Origin: Mycocentrospora acerina | Taxonomy: Eukaryota > Ascomycota > Dothideomycetes > Pleosporales | Direction: 5' to 3' | Assembly: GCA_022701365.1 (NCBI GenBank) | Contig: JAKUHH010000290.1 | Coordinates: forward strand, 1 to 64,000 | Length of the DNA stretch: 64,000 nucleotides | Shown here: positions 1 through 10,606 of the stretch, piece by piece | How the letters are laid out: each line of letters begins with the position of its first letter | Numbering within the stretch: position 1 is the first letter of the stretch | Position numbers and translations under genes: made by a program | The notes under the pieces: generated by a model | Database searches by the model: none | What the model saw: the letters and a program-made list of their open reading frames with translations, nothing else | What the model was told of the DNA's origin: nothing

Positions 1-33
1 TTCTGATGGGTGCGCATTGAGTGAATCCGCGCA

Positions 34-657
34 TTGAGTGCACGGACACGGTACGTCAACTTACAATCATGCATTGCAAAACGAAACTCGCTTGAGTCGC
101 CACTTCTACAGCTTCCCGGTGAGATCAGAAATATAATCTGGGCGTTTGCAGTCGGAGAGTACCAAATTCGCATTCGAGATCCACTTGTGCAGAAACGAAC
201 AACCTCGTTATCCGGTTATCAGGTCTTCCCACTGTACGGTAACGCATCAGACCCATCGCGGCAGAGATTCGTCAACCCTACATTTCAGCTACCACAAGTC
301 TGTAGACAAATCTACTGTGAGAGTGCACCACTCATATACACGCAAAATCGGTTCTCCTTCGACAGCCTTCGTGCCATGGACAAGTGGATCAAGAATCGCC
401 CCCTTGGACAAAAATGCCTAGTCACTTCCATTGACGTTCCCTTTGAGTATATGAGACTCTACTACAAGAGCTGTCGCAAGCTCTTTCGCAACAAGTTTCC
501 AAGAATTACGCGGATCGGTGTGCCTTCTATTGTTCTGTACCTCAGTCGTGAATTGCACGAGCGAGAGGAGGACACAGAGAGCAGGATCGTGTTCAACATC
601 AAGAAGAATGAGGGTCAGGATATCAACGTGGTATGCCATAGTTACACCGAGATTTAA
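34..657 (+). CDS. 2EXR/F-box-like domain protein, 5' end unresolved
   Basis: The frame ending at the TAA at 655-657 encodes about 200 residues. Near its N-terminus it carries SPLLQLPGEIRNIIW, the leucine/proline segment (roughly LPxEIRNxIW) that opens the large 2EXR/F-box-like family of filamentous ascomycetes. It is followed by a conserved-looking block with LPQVCRQIYCESAPLIY. No ATG lies in frame between the upstream stop (22-24) and the domain, so 34 is only the open-frame limit. The first exon is probably outside the window, joined at an acceptor such as the AG at 37-38, or the copy is broken. Family members are mostly of unknown function. The family call is moderately sure; the 5' boundary is not. 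Confidence 0.55.
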   Translation: MSARTRYVNLQSCIAKRNSLESPLLQLPGEIRNIIWAFAVGEYQIRIRDPLVQKRTTSLSGYQVFPLYGNASDPSRQRFVNPTFQLPQVCRQIYCESAPLIYTQNRFSFDSLRAMDKWIKNRPLGQKCLVTSIDVPFEYMRLYYKSCRKLFRNKFPRITRIGVPSIVLYLSRELHEREEDTESRIVFNIKKNEGQDINVVCHSYTEI

Positions 658-1539
658 GAGAATTTTGCGCATCATGGGCGATTGGCATGTTTTTGGGACG
701 AGGGGAGGGTGTGCTTCTAGATTCTGATAGCATATGGAGTTGCTCACTGCGCGTTGGGCGGTTGTTTTTGATGGACGCGCACGCATCGAATCGCATGCTT
801 TGCTGTTTTCTGTGATATTTTCTATCTTACAAAACTGGCTTCGTAACCTCGCATAGTGCAGCTGCATCTATCATGCTCTTAAAGATTGTAAGCCATGTAA
901 GTCGCATGCTATATAGCTTTTTTAAGCACTTACGACCTGCTTCCCCTTCGTTTAGTTCAATCCTCTCTTTCTGATGACAAACCCTCTTCCCATTCGTCAA
1001 AGGATCCTTGATTCACTTGTTCAATATTCTGAACTCCAATTTTTTGCATATGTTAATGTGTGTAGCTTTCTTTTGCTGTTGTCCATTCCCTATTCTTCCA
1101 TTTCAACTCACGATACCAAATGCACGTCATCCGCGTCACTTTGAACATATACCAATTCAGTTCTCTTCGCACGCTACATTTGCAACAAGCGAGTATAAAT
1201 TGTAAAGCTTACTAGAATGGAAAATAAGTTCTAAGATGAAAAATAAAGTGTAAAGAAAAGTGGTGAATTTTCATGATATGTTCGTTGTAGTTACATGTAA
1301 TAGCATGAGATGTCTCATGAGGATATATTTGTAGTGTAAGCAATATAGACTGTGGCGATATGAACCCTTCATTGATGCCGCAGAAGGTCGCTAAAAACGA
1401 AACAAAGCGTAAGATTGCAAGATATCCGATGTGACTGACCATATTGATCCAAACGCCGTCGAGCTCTCAACAGAGAACTCTTGCAAAAAAGTAATACTTA
1501 AAATGTTTGCACAAATAACTGTGCATGAGAAGTTTATGT
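658..1539. other. Gene-free interval
   Basis: Convergent 3' region between the 2EXR-like gene and the Mis18-like gene. It is AT-rich from about 900 onward. Short open frames on both strands have no recognisable domain and no plausible splice partners. I see no RNA gene or repeat here. Confidence 0.5.
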
Positions 1540-4500
1540 TCACCTTTGCATCTCCGCAACAACTGTCACCGAGTCACTCTCGGCATGTGTCTCCGGGATA
1601 GTTGCACTGTTTTCGTTCAAATGCTCGCCTTGGACTTCAGTATTGTGTTGCTCCTTCCCGTTTCCACTTTGTTTGGCAACTGTTTGATCCTCATTTTCAT
1701 GGTCCATGTCCACATCGCTGTCCTTTGGAGTCTGTGACCCTGTGATGCGGGTTGATTCAAGCTGCTCTTTCTTGATCCCCGGTGACGATTTGGTAGACGG
1801 TACATTGCGATTCTTTGCATGGGGACGGGCTGCATGGCGATCTTCTTCTGCAAAAAGCTGGCGAGCGTAGTCGTGGTCGTTGCGTGACTCGTCCATTCCA
1901 TGAGGGAACATTCGACCCATAATTTCGTTGTGCCTCTTAGATGCAGCATCCAGCTCGGGTGGACCCTGACCACTTGGGCTCGGCGTGTTGGGCGCAGTTG
2001 AGCCCGAGTCATGAAAGCTTCCAAACGTGCTGCCTTCTTTCTTGGCGTTGACTTTTCGAAGGTTCGCGGCTGATGATTGAGAGCGCATATCTGGGCGTCC
2101 ATCCTTTCTGATGAGTACTCCATCTGCGTTACGTATTGGCTTACTTCGAGACTTCTTCGTTGAACCATAGAACTCTTCGGGAGAACCAGCGCCTACGCTG
2201 GCAGCAACACCTTGCAACCCCAGACTCGCAGCACGATCAGGAGTGTACCCACCACGACCTCCCCCTCCATTACCGCGGCGTGCAATACCCCTTCCCGACG
2301 GTGTCATGTGGTTGTGGTGACCTTCAGGGCTGGTCTGCGAGCCGGGAACGTCCTGCCAGCTGTTACTCTCCCAATCCGCTGCCATAACATCACGAAATTG
2401 GGCTGGCATGCTCTTTCTACCTCGTGCGCCACGTCCTGATCCGCGAGGTCTGCCCCGAGGGCGATGCTCAACGACACGCTGAGACTCCGGTCGCCAGCCA
2501 TCGGTCGAGGGACCGTCTTCTGCACTATATAAAACGTGGCCAGGATGCTGAGGTTGTGATATTAGAATCTGTTCAGTCATTGTGTGCTGCTGAGATGGCA
2601 AGGTGTGCATTTGAGGCTGCACTTGCACGTCATGAGTTTGTGTCGGCGGAGTACCTTGTGACGCAACTGAATCGCCATTGAGGTCGCTAGTTCCAGTTCG
2701 TTGCCGCTTGGGGGATCCAACTATGCGTGCATTGCCCTCATGCGCATTCTCCACACCATTTGGGTGGGGTCGTTTGATTCCAGAGTTAATTGTAGCCCAG
2801 CCAGCCTGGCTTGGTGAAGGCTCCGGCTCAGACTTTTGGCTAGCTTCTGATGTAACAACTGATGACATCAAAGGATGTGGCTGACTTTTGTGTGATGGAT
2901 GGATTGAGGTGCTAGGATGCGATACTAGAGCTGGTGCAGCGTTGTAGGATACAGCTGTTTGAGTAGGGTGAGCGGGTTGTTCTTGTAATACTGGTAGTGT
3001 ATGTGGTACCGTGCTGGCTCCGCCCTCTAGACGCTGGATTTTATTCTTCATGATTTCAATTGTGAGTTTCAGAGTGTCGACTTCATTCGCTTTTTGTGCG
3101 ATCGTCGCAACTTGGTGGGCCATCAGCTCAAGTGCGGAATCTTGAGCGGTGACGTGCTGTCCGGATGGTCTAGTCGTTCCTTGAGCCTGTCTCTCACCCC
3201 GCATAGCATGCATCTCTCGACTAAACCCGTCAATCAACTGTCGGATTCCTTGCATCTCATGGTACAACCTCCCTACTGTCTCATCCATTCTTCTAATATC
3301 GATACTCTGGCGCTGCAACTGAGTCTGGAATTCCCGATGAAGGTTCTCCTCAACGAGTTGTACAGACTTCTCGTTTTGTTTGATGTCACGGCTCTGAGCC
3401 GCTAGAGCGCCACTATTCTGTGATATTTGTGTCTGAAGTCGCTCAATGGCATCGAGCTGAACTTGATGTGGCGCACGGGGATAATGGTGGCCATTTATGA
3501 GATGGGCAGTTCCTGGAATATTATTTGGAAGAGATGCAATAGAGGGAAGAGTATGATTTTGGTTGGTGAAACCAGCACCAGTTTCTCTAATGGGAGGTTG
3601 CAACTCATGAACTTGCTCAACTGACGGAGATTTTGACAGTGGAGGTATACTAGCCGCCTTCTGTGGAACAGATTGCAGGAGAGGAGTAATTGGAGAATGG
3701 GTTATTGTAGGAGGTGGTAGTGATTTACTGTTCCCTTCAATCTGCTGTAAAGGCTGATGCTGGCGACGGAAAGTATGGTATTCTTCATGGTGGTACTGGT
3801 GAGGACCTTGATATTGTGGCCCTGGTGGGCGTGAGTCGATTTCCATGGCTTCTGCTGACGCAACTGGTATTATCGTAGGAGAGGGTGAAGGACTTGAGGA
3901 GCTTTCAACAGCCAATAGTTTGAATGAAGCGTCCTCTCGAGGTTCTACTGATATTGAGTTTCCTGGGGACACTTCGCATCGCAAATCAATGCGACTGAGC
4001 TTGAAAAAATCACGACCACTACGAGGGTGACAATGTCAGCGAAAACATGTTCATGCACAGATATCTGCAACTCTTAAGCAAGCTGCAGATGTACTGAGGT
4101 AAACGCATATGTACTGAGGTAGATGCAACAGGTCGATACGCAAACGGCACATGTTCGAACTAAAGAACGTGGTCTTTTATCCATAACTGAATGCAAGGGA
4201 TGGAAGCAGTGAGATAATAATGGGCTATTTTTACTTACCGATAAATGCGTTTGTTTGCAGGTGTGTCAACTACAATAAAACCTATAGGCGTACTGCAACC
4301 AGTGGCTGGACACGAAAGTGGTTGGATGATGCTATCAGGTGTCAGTCAACAAGGTGTCGGAGCGTGAATGTAATGTCAAACGGAAAAAGCGGATGAAGGC
4401 TGGGTTTATTAAACAATAACATATAGTGTCAGAACGGTTTGGGTATGCCTAGCGCGGCCACGCCTAAAAAAAATCAAAAAGACTAGTGATTGGCGCCGGG

Positions 4501-4943
4501 TTAAACTCATGAAATGCTAGTGCAGGCGAATCGAGCGCGACTCGGAAAGGAGATTGTGCGACCACGTAAAGATCGTTCGACAATGCGAGGGAGTAGGCTT
4601 ACCATCCTTCAATGTCTGTACCCTTCGACGCGGCCTTCTGCTTGCCAGTTTTCTTTAAGAGACTTCTGTAAGATGCTGGAAGTGATGGCACATAATAACT
4701 CCCGGTGATTTTGTGCCATGAATTATAAAATTCGCCGACGTTGGTCCTACAGTTTCGGCAAAACCCTTTCGCAGAATGATTTGCAGGTTCAGGTGACGCA
4801 CAATCTGGTGAGCATTCGCTTGCAGATTCGGCAATTCCTGCAGCCATTTGGTCACTGTCATGAATATTTGGTTCGCTCATCAATAAAGTCTGAGATGACA
4901 AACGTTGATGCTGATTGATATGTTTCAGTCGCTGTACAGACAT
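1540..4943 (-). CDS. Mis18/Yippee-like zinc-domain protein with coiled coils and AT-hook
   Basis: Assembled by eye from three exons: 4603-4943, 4239-4331 and 1540-4018 (341+93+2479 nt, 970 aa). Introns are 271 bp (GTAAGC...GATAG) and 220 bp (GTAAGT...CGTAG). The N-terminal domain holds C-x2-C (C62, C65), GC at 113-114, and C121-x4-C126 followed by IGF and a GRDFFKL strand. This order (CxxC, then GC..L.C..C..LG) resembles the Mis18/Yippee beta-tent zinc fold. Downstream lie a low-complexity region, coiled-coil-like stretches at about 331-418 and 444-481, a basic AT-hook-like RGRPRG segment at about 664-680, and a basic block near 766-806. A nuclear or chromatin role is inferred. Mis18 proteins load centromeric CENP-A, but a 970-residue form differs greatly from the small yeast and human proteins, so function is unproven. 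Start ATG 4943 is the first in frame; 4880 is an alternative. Confidence 0.72.
4089..4127. repeat. 20-bp tandem duplication inside an intron
   Basis: Two adjacent near-identical copies of a 20-base unit beginning ATGTACTGAGGT lie within the 220-bp second intron of the Mis18-like gene. The copies differ at two positions. It may be a simple local duplication that lengthened this intron. Confidence 0.7.
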
Positions 4944-5979
4944 GAGATCGCTGTCTCGTGTCTGGCATAAGCTCTGGTGCGTAATTGCTCGTGTGCTAGT
5001 TGAAGGTTTCCCACTTATGCGTCAATGTGAAGCTTATTTAACGGGCCGAAACTGGCGGTGGTCATTGGTGATAGGCTGGGTTTATTTTTCGAAAGAAATT
5101 TGCCCCTTACGTTTCGTATTTGAATGTGACAGCTGCACTAGAATTTGAGTTAGGGTCGTACAAAGTTGATGCAGGCGAACATAATAGGTGGGCACGCAGT
5201 CAGAAAGCAGGTGGAACATACATTTAAAATAAAAAAAAAGTGCAGCAAAGATTTAGACATGCGATGAATAATGCAGGTGCAAGGTCGCTCAATGAACCCA
5301 AGGCAGCTTCAAAGTTATGGAGCACATGAAAAACCCTGGAGCCGAGAAAGGAAAAGAGTGTCGAGATTAATAGTTAGGAGAAGTTATTCCAAGATTAGCT
5401 CTAAGATTAGCCTGCGTAGAATCCCTGGAAAGCTTAGCGCATCCAATCGAGAGATAGGTGCGCCCTATTTGCGATCGTATGTCATATCTCGTTAGTCTCA
5501 TCATCATCAATAGTAACATGGGTCATGCATGATACGCGGGCTATAATATGTACCAAGAAATGACCACGGGGCTCGAGTCACTTGCAGATAAGGGTAAGAA
5601 GCGTCTGGACAGAAGCCATAGTATTTGCGATGCTGCGTAATCATCTACTAACATCGCTCGTATACAATATGCGCTATATTAATCCTTCGGCAAAGGGGTG
5701 TGTTAATTGGCAGGTTCTTACCATGTGGGATATAGGTCTCCGCTTGTTGATGATCCCATCATCAACAGGTAGATTAGAGACTGTATTTAACATCATATCT
5801 GAACTGCTATTACTATTCAACGATGTTTGGACGGCTGAATCCCCAATGGTCCTGCCATGCAAGGCACCAGACGCCACAACTAGAAGCGAATGACCCCGCC
5901 TCAACATGCAACGTGCCCTCGAAACGTTGTTCTTGATGCACGCACCACCTAAAATGTGGCACAATATTGCCAAGTGAGT
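4944..5979. other. Gene-free interval
   Basis: About 1 kb between the Mis18-like gene start and the exonuclease stop. A minus-strand open frame at about 5674-5973 ends near a GTAAGA donor-like site (around 5730) but matches no family I know. A plus frame at 5271-5495 is basic and featureless. I annotate neither. An imperfect repeat of AAGATTAGC occurs around 5392-5411. Confidence 0.45.
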
Positions 5980-8412
5980 CTACTTTACAACAATAAATCC
6001 TATGCCATCGCGGGCATCTTGACAAGCCCGAGAAAGTGCTTGCACCTCTGTATCTGTCCATTTGACACTGAGGTTGTCCCAGTTCTTGGTGGCATATTCG
6101 CGTCGGTATTGTTGCTGCATGGCTTGCAGACGGCGGATCTCTCGAGGGTCGCCTGTCCCGCTGTACACAACGAACGCAGTGCAACGTGGCAAAGAGTCGT
6201 AAATCTGAACAATATGGTCGACTGTTCTGGAGACGGCGTCGCCAAGCGCAGGTCCTCTCACTTCAACATCGTCATCTTCTTCATCCTTTGCAAGGCCTAA
6301 TCTCTGTAGCGCGCTCTGCCGAATAGCCTCCACGTCCGCTGTCTTTGCGTCATCCCACCAGCCTCGAGCGAGTTCGAGTTCGCGGAGCCTGCCCCAAATG
6401 AAATCCACTTTCCCGTTGATGCCATTTTTCCCTGCTAGTTGGCCCTTCAGAGTGTTCTCAATGGCTTCCACAACCGCAGAGTCAGATCTGCATCCTACAG
6501 AAACCTGAGCCTGTCCGCCATGTCCTCGGTTCGGGTCACCCCAGTCGATTACCGCACCTGTGCGCGACTCGTTGGTCGACTTTGGCCGCATCGTGCGAGC
6601 CAGCCTTTTGAAGATGGATTCTGCATTTGTGTCGCCAGAGCCCCACCGCGGGCCCTTTTCGCATTTTTGCTTGACCAAGTCTAGGCAAGTGCGGGCATCC
6701 TCAACACTGTCGTGTCCTTTTGCGCCTTTCTGAACTTCGCGATGCAGATACTTCTGTGCAAGGAATTTCAACGACTGCTTGTATGGCGGTCCACGAGGAT
6801 GCGGAAAGAGAATGCCTGTATCGATCAGAAATGGATGAGAGAGCTTCATAGCATTGAGGTCCGAGTTGAGTGAATGTCCTACAAGGATTGTGCGTGGTGT
6901 GATGAATTCCAACAATTCCTTTTGAATATCTGACAAAGTGGTCGTAACGTCTCTAAGCATGTCTTCGGTGATACCCGACCACTGGGTCAGATAATCTTTT
7001 ATGACGACATCGGGCTTGACCAATTTATCGAGGGCTACACTGCCGTCCCAATTGAGAAGGCTAATTCGCGTGAGTACAAGTTGATCGTCAACAGACTTGC
7101 ACATCTCGCAATCAACCGAGATGATATGTCTTCCAGCGGTTGTACTACCATGCTCGACTTCGGTCTCGGGCACATCTCCATCTTCGATACTTATAACATT
7201 AGTGTCCACCCAACCATCATCTGAAGTCTGCTGGGCTGCTTTTCGCCTTTGAAATGCAGCTTCTTTAGACTCTGGAGTTGTAAACCATGCCGGATGAAGA
7301 ACATACTCGTTCTCTTGCTGATCAGTAAGACTGGCAAGGTATTCAGTAATTCTAGTGCGCTTATTTTCCCAATGTTTCGTATTTTGCGGCATGGGACCTT
7401 TATGGCCTCCGGTTTTCTTCATCTGTTTCTCCTCTCGTGTCTTGGGAATCTGTGAGGACAACATAGTATGAATGGGCGAATGCACTCTGATAAATTGATT
7501 GTTGCGATGCTCTCCTTGAGCTTTGATCGGCCACACATGCTCAAAGATTTCGGCAAGAGGCTGCAGAGCAGCAGGGAGTCTGTTTGGCTTGAGACTGGCA
7601 GGGTAGAAATCATCAGGCGAAATACGTAGTCGCTTTGGCTTCGCGCTGTCATCTGAAGTAGACTCAGGGTCAGTTTTTTCCTCTTCAGCGTCTCCAGTCT
7701 CTGCAATGTTGGATGGTGATTCAGCGTCTAGACTGACGTTCCCATTGAACATGCCGAGATCAAGTCCAGGAACCATCAACATGACGACTCGCTGGATACT
7801 TGTACGATTGCGCACTGACACCCATTGTGGCGCATTACCGTCTGCAAGCAAATAAAGCGCTAGAGATTGTAGATCCGTAATCTTCACCTGAGACTGAAGT
7901 CGGGCATGGTGCGAATGCTCAATGGAGGGATAGTTGCGTTCCAACTTGCGCTCCTTTCTGCGCTCTTCCCTTGTCATACTCGTTGTGTCTTTAGACATGT
8001 GTTCAGTGTCATTCCTATGCGTCGAAAAAGGATTCTCTGGTGGGGACACGGGGTCATCATGTTGCCCATCTTTTGGCACGAATGGGTTATTGAGGGAGGC
8101 TTTCTCAGCCTTGGGGGAACGGTGGTCGTCCCTGGCTCCTTGTCGTTCAATGCGGGCATTGTTGGAGTCTATGCTGGAACTACGGCGACTACGGTTGGGG
8201 ATTTGCGATTTCGAGTCTATTTGGTCCTTATGACCTCTGCGATCGTCTCTGGACTGTCGTCTCCTCTTGGATCCGCCAACTACTGTCCAACCCTCATCAC
8301 CGCCTGCCGATGTTATCGCGTCGTCCTCACCCCTCAAATGGGCCAACGTCGCACCGAGGCCGACATCGGGAGGCGGTGGCTCCTCATAGTTTCCACGCTT
8401 TCGTTTCGTCAT
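5980..8412 (-). CDS. REX1: REX1/RNH70-type 3'-5' RNA exonuclease
   Basis: A single-exon gene of 810 aa with ATG at 8412. The N-terminal ~400 residues are hydrophilic and Lys/Arg/Ser-rich, typical of nuclear RNA-processing proteins. The DEDDh exonuclease domain spans about 428-585. ExoI is SVDCEM (D434, E436), ExoII is GHSLNSDL (D518), and ExoIII is GHDSVEDA (H567, D572), so all metal ligands and the general base are present. The arrangement matches the REX1-like branch (yeast Rex1/Rnh70), which trims 5S rRNA, tRNA and other 3' ends in the nucleus. A C-terminal extension of about 225 residues has no domain I recognise. Alternative members such as Rex3/Rex4 are usually much shorter. The exonuclease call is certain; the REX1 orthology is likely. 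Confidence 0.88.
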   Translation of the reverse strand: MTKRKRGNYEEPPPPDVGLGATLAHLRGEDDAITSAGGDEGWTVVGGSKRRRQSRDDRRGHKDQIDSKSQIPNRSRRSSSIDSNNARIERQGARDDHRSPKAEKASLNNPFVPKDGQHDDPVSPPENPFSTHRNDTEHMSKDTTSMTREERRKERKLERNYPSIEHSHHARLQSQVKITDLQSLALYLLADGNAPQWVSVRNRTSIQRVVMLMVPGLDLGMFNGNVSLDAESPSNIAETGDAEEEKTDPESTSDDSAKPKRLRISPDDFYPASLKPNRLPAALQPLAEIFEHVWPIKAQGEHRNNQFIRVHSPIHTMLSSQIPKTREEKQMKKTGGHKGPMPQNTKHWENKRTRITEYLASLTDQQENEYVLHPAWFTTPESKEAAFQRRKAAQQTSDDGWVDTNVISIEDGDVPETEVEHGSTTAGRHIISVDCEMCKSVDDQLVLTRISLLNWDGSVALDKLVKPDVVIKDYLTQWSGITEDMLRDVTTTLSDIQKELLEFITPRTILVGHSLNSDLNAMKLSHPFLIDTGILFPHPRGPPYKQSLKFLAQKYLHREVQKGAKGHDSVEDARTCLDLVKQKCEKGPRWGSGDTNAESIFKRLARTMRPKSTNESRTGAVIDWGDPNRGHGGQAQVSVGCRSDSAVVEAIENTLKGQLAGKNGINGKVDFIWGRLRELELARGWWDDAKTADVEAIRQSALQRLGLAKDEEDDDVEVRGPALGDAVSRTVDHIVQIYDSLPRCTAFVVYSGTGDPREIRRLQAMQQQYRREYATKNWDNLSVKWTDTEVQALSRACQDARDGIGFIVVK

Positions 8413-8700
8413 GTTGGCGGATGTATGGTGAGGAAAGTCTTGTCAAGGAAGCTCGAAAAATGTTCGGCGCAGGTAAAAGTGGAGCAAAGAGCTACCTTAG
8501 CGTACTAAAGCTTAGCTCCAATCAACGCGACATGGTACGACTGTCGTAAAGATACTTTTATAATACAGAGTGCATCGTTTTTGTACAGGTCATTCATGAC
8601 AATTCTATGCTAAAAACACCCAACTTAAGATTGTTTCAACAATTCCACATAGTTCTAGCTGTAGAATGAAAGAAAAGGGTTAAAACTCTTTCTCCTGTTA

Positions 8701-9849
8701 CTACACTACTACTGTCTCTCCAATGTCACACAAACCTATTTCCTCGCCCCATGCTAAGCCATGTGCCTCAGCGCTTTTTCTCCAACGTTCTGGTGGTTCC
8801 GTAACCGGCTCATACGCTGCGGAAAAAGCACCTCTAAATGTACCGTAGTGCATGCCTATACTCTTCTTACTTTTTACATCATCGTGGATCGCCAACGAAT
8901 CATCTGGACTAGCATGTTGTCCTGACAGGATCGAGCGTGGTTTAAAGCAGCCGACCGGCAACAAAGCGAGATCGAAGGGCCCATAAAGGGTGCCAATTTC
9001 CTTGAAAGCTGGGCATGGAGGATGTGGTGCATCGTGATGTGTAAATTGCGTGTCTGACGTAACATGACAGTAGCCCGTGTCACCAGCGAAGTAGAGTTTT
9101 TTACCTTCTACCCCAGGTTCCTTGATAACCCAACTGACCCAAAGCGTGGAATCGAAAGACCATGGGCTTCTCCCTGAGCGATGTTGCGCGGGAGTGCATA
9201 TTAACTCTACACTCCCCACGCCCTCCTGTTCGAGAGTTATTCCATCCCACCAGTCCATCTCAGTGACTTGCTCAGCTTTTATTCCAACACCAAGTCCTGT
9301 CAAAACTGCTTTGACGCCAATTCCACAAAAGAAACGTAAGCGCCCATTTTGTTTCACATTCAATTTCTTGAGTGTATCCGAGTCCAAATGGTCGTAATGG
9401 TCATGGCTGATGCACACCGCATCGATCTCGGGCAACTCTTCAATGGAGCAAGGCGAAGGCGTAAATCGGACGGGTCCTACCACGCCGTAAGGCCCAACTC
9501 TTTCGCTCCATACTGGATCGATGAGAACTCTCAAGCCCCTATTATTTTCTTTTCCTCTACTTGTTTCGATTAAAAAACTAGCGTGTCCGATCCATGTCGC
9601 TTTCAGGCCGTTCTCTTTGGTAGCGAAATCAGGCTTGCGAACTTCGACGAGACCAGCGCGATCGGCAGGAACTGGGACAAAGTTCTTCGGCGTACTCCAG
9701 CGTGTACGGAAGGCAGAAACTATGCCTGTGTTGCTGTATGAAGACCATGGATTTTTAAACCCGGTTGGAGGGCTGCCAACGTGGTGCGCGGTCGTGTACG
9801 ATTCTGGTCGATGCACAGGTAGGGCAGTCACGGTAGATGTCGCAAGCAT
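8701..9849 (-). CDS. NAPE-PLD-type metallo-beta-lactamase-fold phospholipase
   Basis: A single-exon gene of 382 aa with ATG at 9849. It carries the zinc-binding HxHxDH motif as HDHYDH at 149-154, an upstream WIGHASFLI strand, a downstream H in the AQHRSGR segment, AGDTGY (third-site Asp) near 255-260, and a C-terminal GMHYGTF. This set defines the N-acyl-phosphatidylethanolamine-hydrolysing phospholipase D family (mammalian NAPE-PLD; yeast Fmp30). These enzymes release N-acylethanolamines from N-acyl-PE at membranes. Yeast Fmp30 sits at the mitochondrial inner membrane; this protein has only a weakly basic N-terminus, so localisation is open. The GC-rich catalytic half and length agree with fungal homologues. 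Confidence 0.88.
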   Translation of the reverse strand: MLATSTVTALPVHRPESYTTAHHVGSPPTGFKNPWSSYSNTGIVSAFRTRWSTPKNFVPVPADRAGLVEVRKPDFATKENGLKATWIGHASFLIETSRGKENNRGLRVLIDPVWSERVGPYGVVGPVRFTPSPCSIEELPEIDAVCISHDHYDHLDSDTLKKLNVKQNGRLRFFCGIGVKAVLTGLGVGIKAEQVTEMDWWDGITLEQEGVGSVELICTPAQHRSGRSPWSFDSTLWVSWVIKEPGVEGKKLYFAGDTGYCHVTSDTQFTHHDAPHPPCPAFKEIGTLYGPFDLALLPVGCFKPRSILSGQHASPDDSLAIHDDVKSKKSIGMHYGTFRGAFSAAYEPVTEPPERWRKSAEAHGLAWGEEIGLCDIGETVVV

Positions 9850-10606
9850 ACTGAAGTCTTTATGCGACTAAGGAATTAAAAAGAGGGATAAACTATTCGC
9901 ATGGTATGGCCTTTATTGTAATAGAGAAGTGGTGATGTATTGACGGATGCGGCGGGGATTTATGCGCGTCGGACCTAGAGTCTGACCGGCGGACCGTATG
10001 CGATGAACATGAATACGCAACGTCAAGCTGGACATAGACGTTTCTTTGACATTTGTTCTTCTTGTGGTGAATCGCAATACATTTAGTTGTCCTTGGGAAG
10101 TAGTCTACACAATGAGTCGGCGGATGAGCCGTCCATAGATTGACCTCGGGTAACGCCAACTTATCTCAAATTCTCTCACCTATTGAGCGGCCCACGTTTC
10201 CTCTCTTCTCGTAATTTTCAGCCATTCTCTCGCCCGCATACAGCTCTCCGTCTCTACAAAGACTCTAGGCGAGGTGTGGCTGGCACTTGCCACCAATCTG
10301 CCTCGAATGGCGTCGGAGACGGCCACTGGTAAGGATAAGCTTCGGTGCAGGCCTTGTGTAGCCTTATCTTGTTCCTATCCAATGGAAAACCCACGTGAGA
10401 ATCAGTCTACGCGCAGGTACATCGTTCATCGCCGCCAAAGCAGCTCACCTTCCGCATTGGGAAAAGAGCTTCGGAGAGGAACGATCTTTTTGCAGGCCGC
10501 GGCCATTGTTTGGGAAGTATATCATATTCAACTTCCCTTCGCCTGAGCTTCTCGTCACGCATACCAATATCAACTTGCTCTTGGGTTGAACCCGGTATCT
10601 TCCATT
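9850..10606. other. Divergent intergenic region, NAPE-PLD-like / RNase T2
   Basis: 757 bp separating the divergently transcribed phospholipase and RNase genes. Overlapping open frames here (for example 10274-10546 plus, 9893-10159 minus) lack domains and look random. No clear promoter box can be singled out. Confidence 0.5.
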
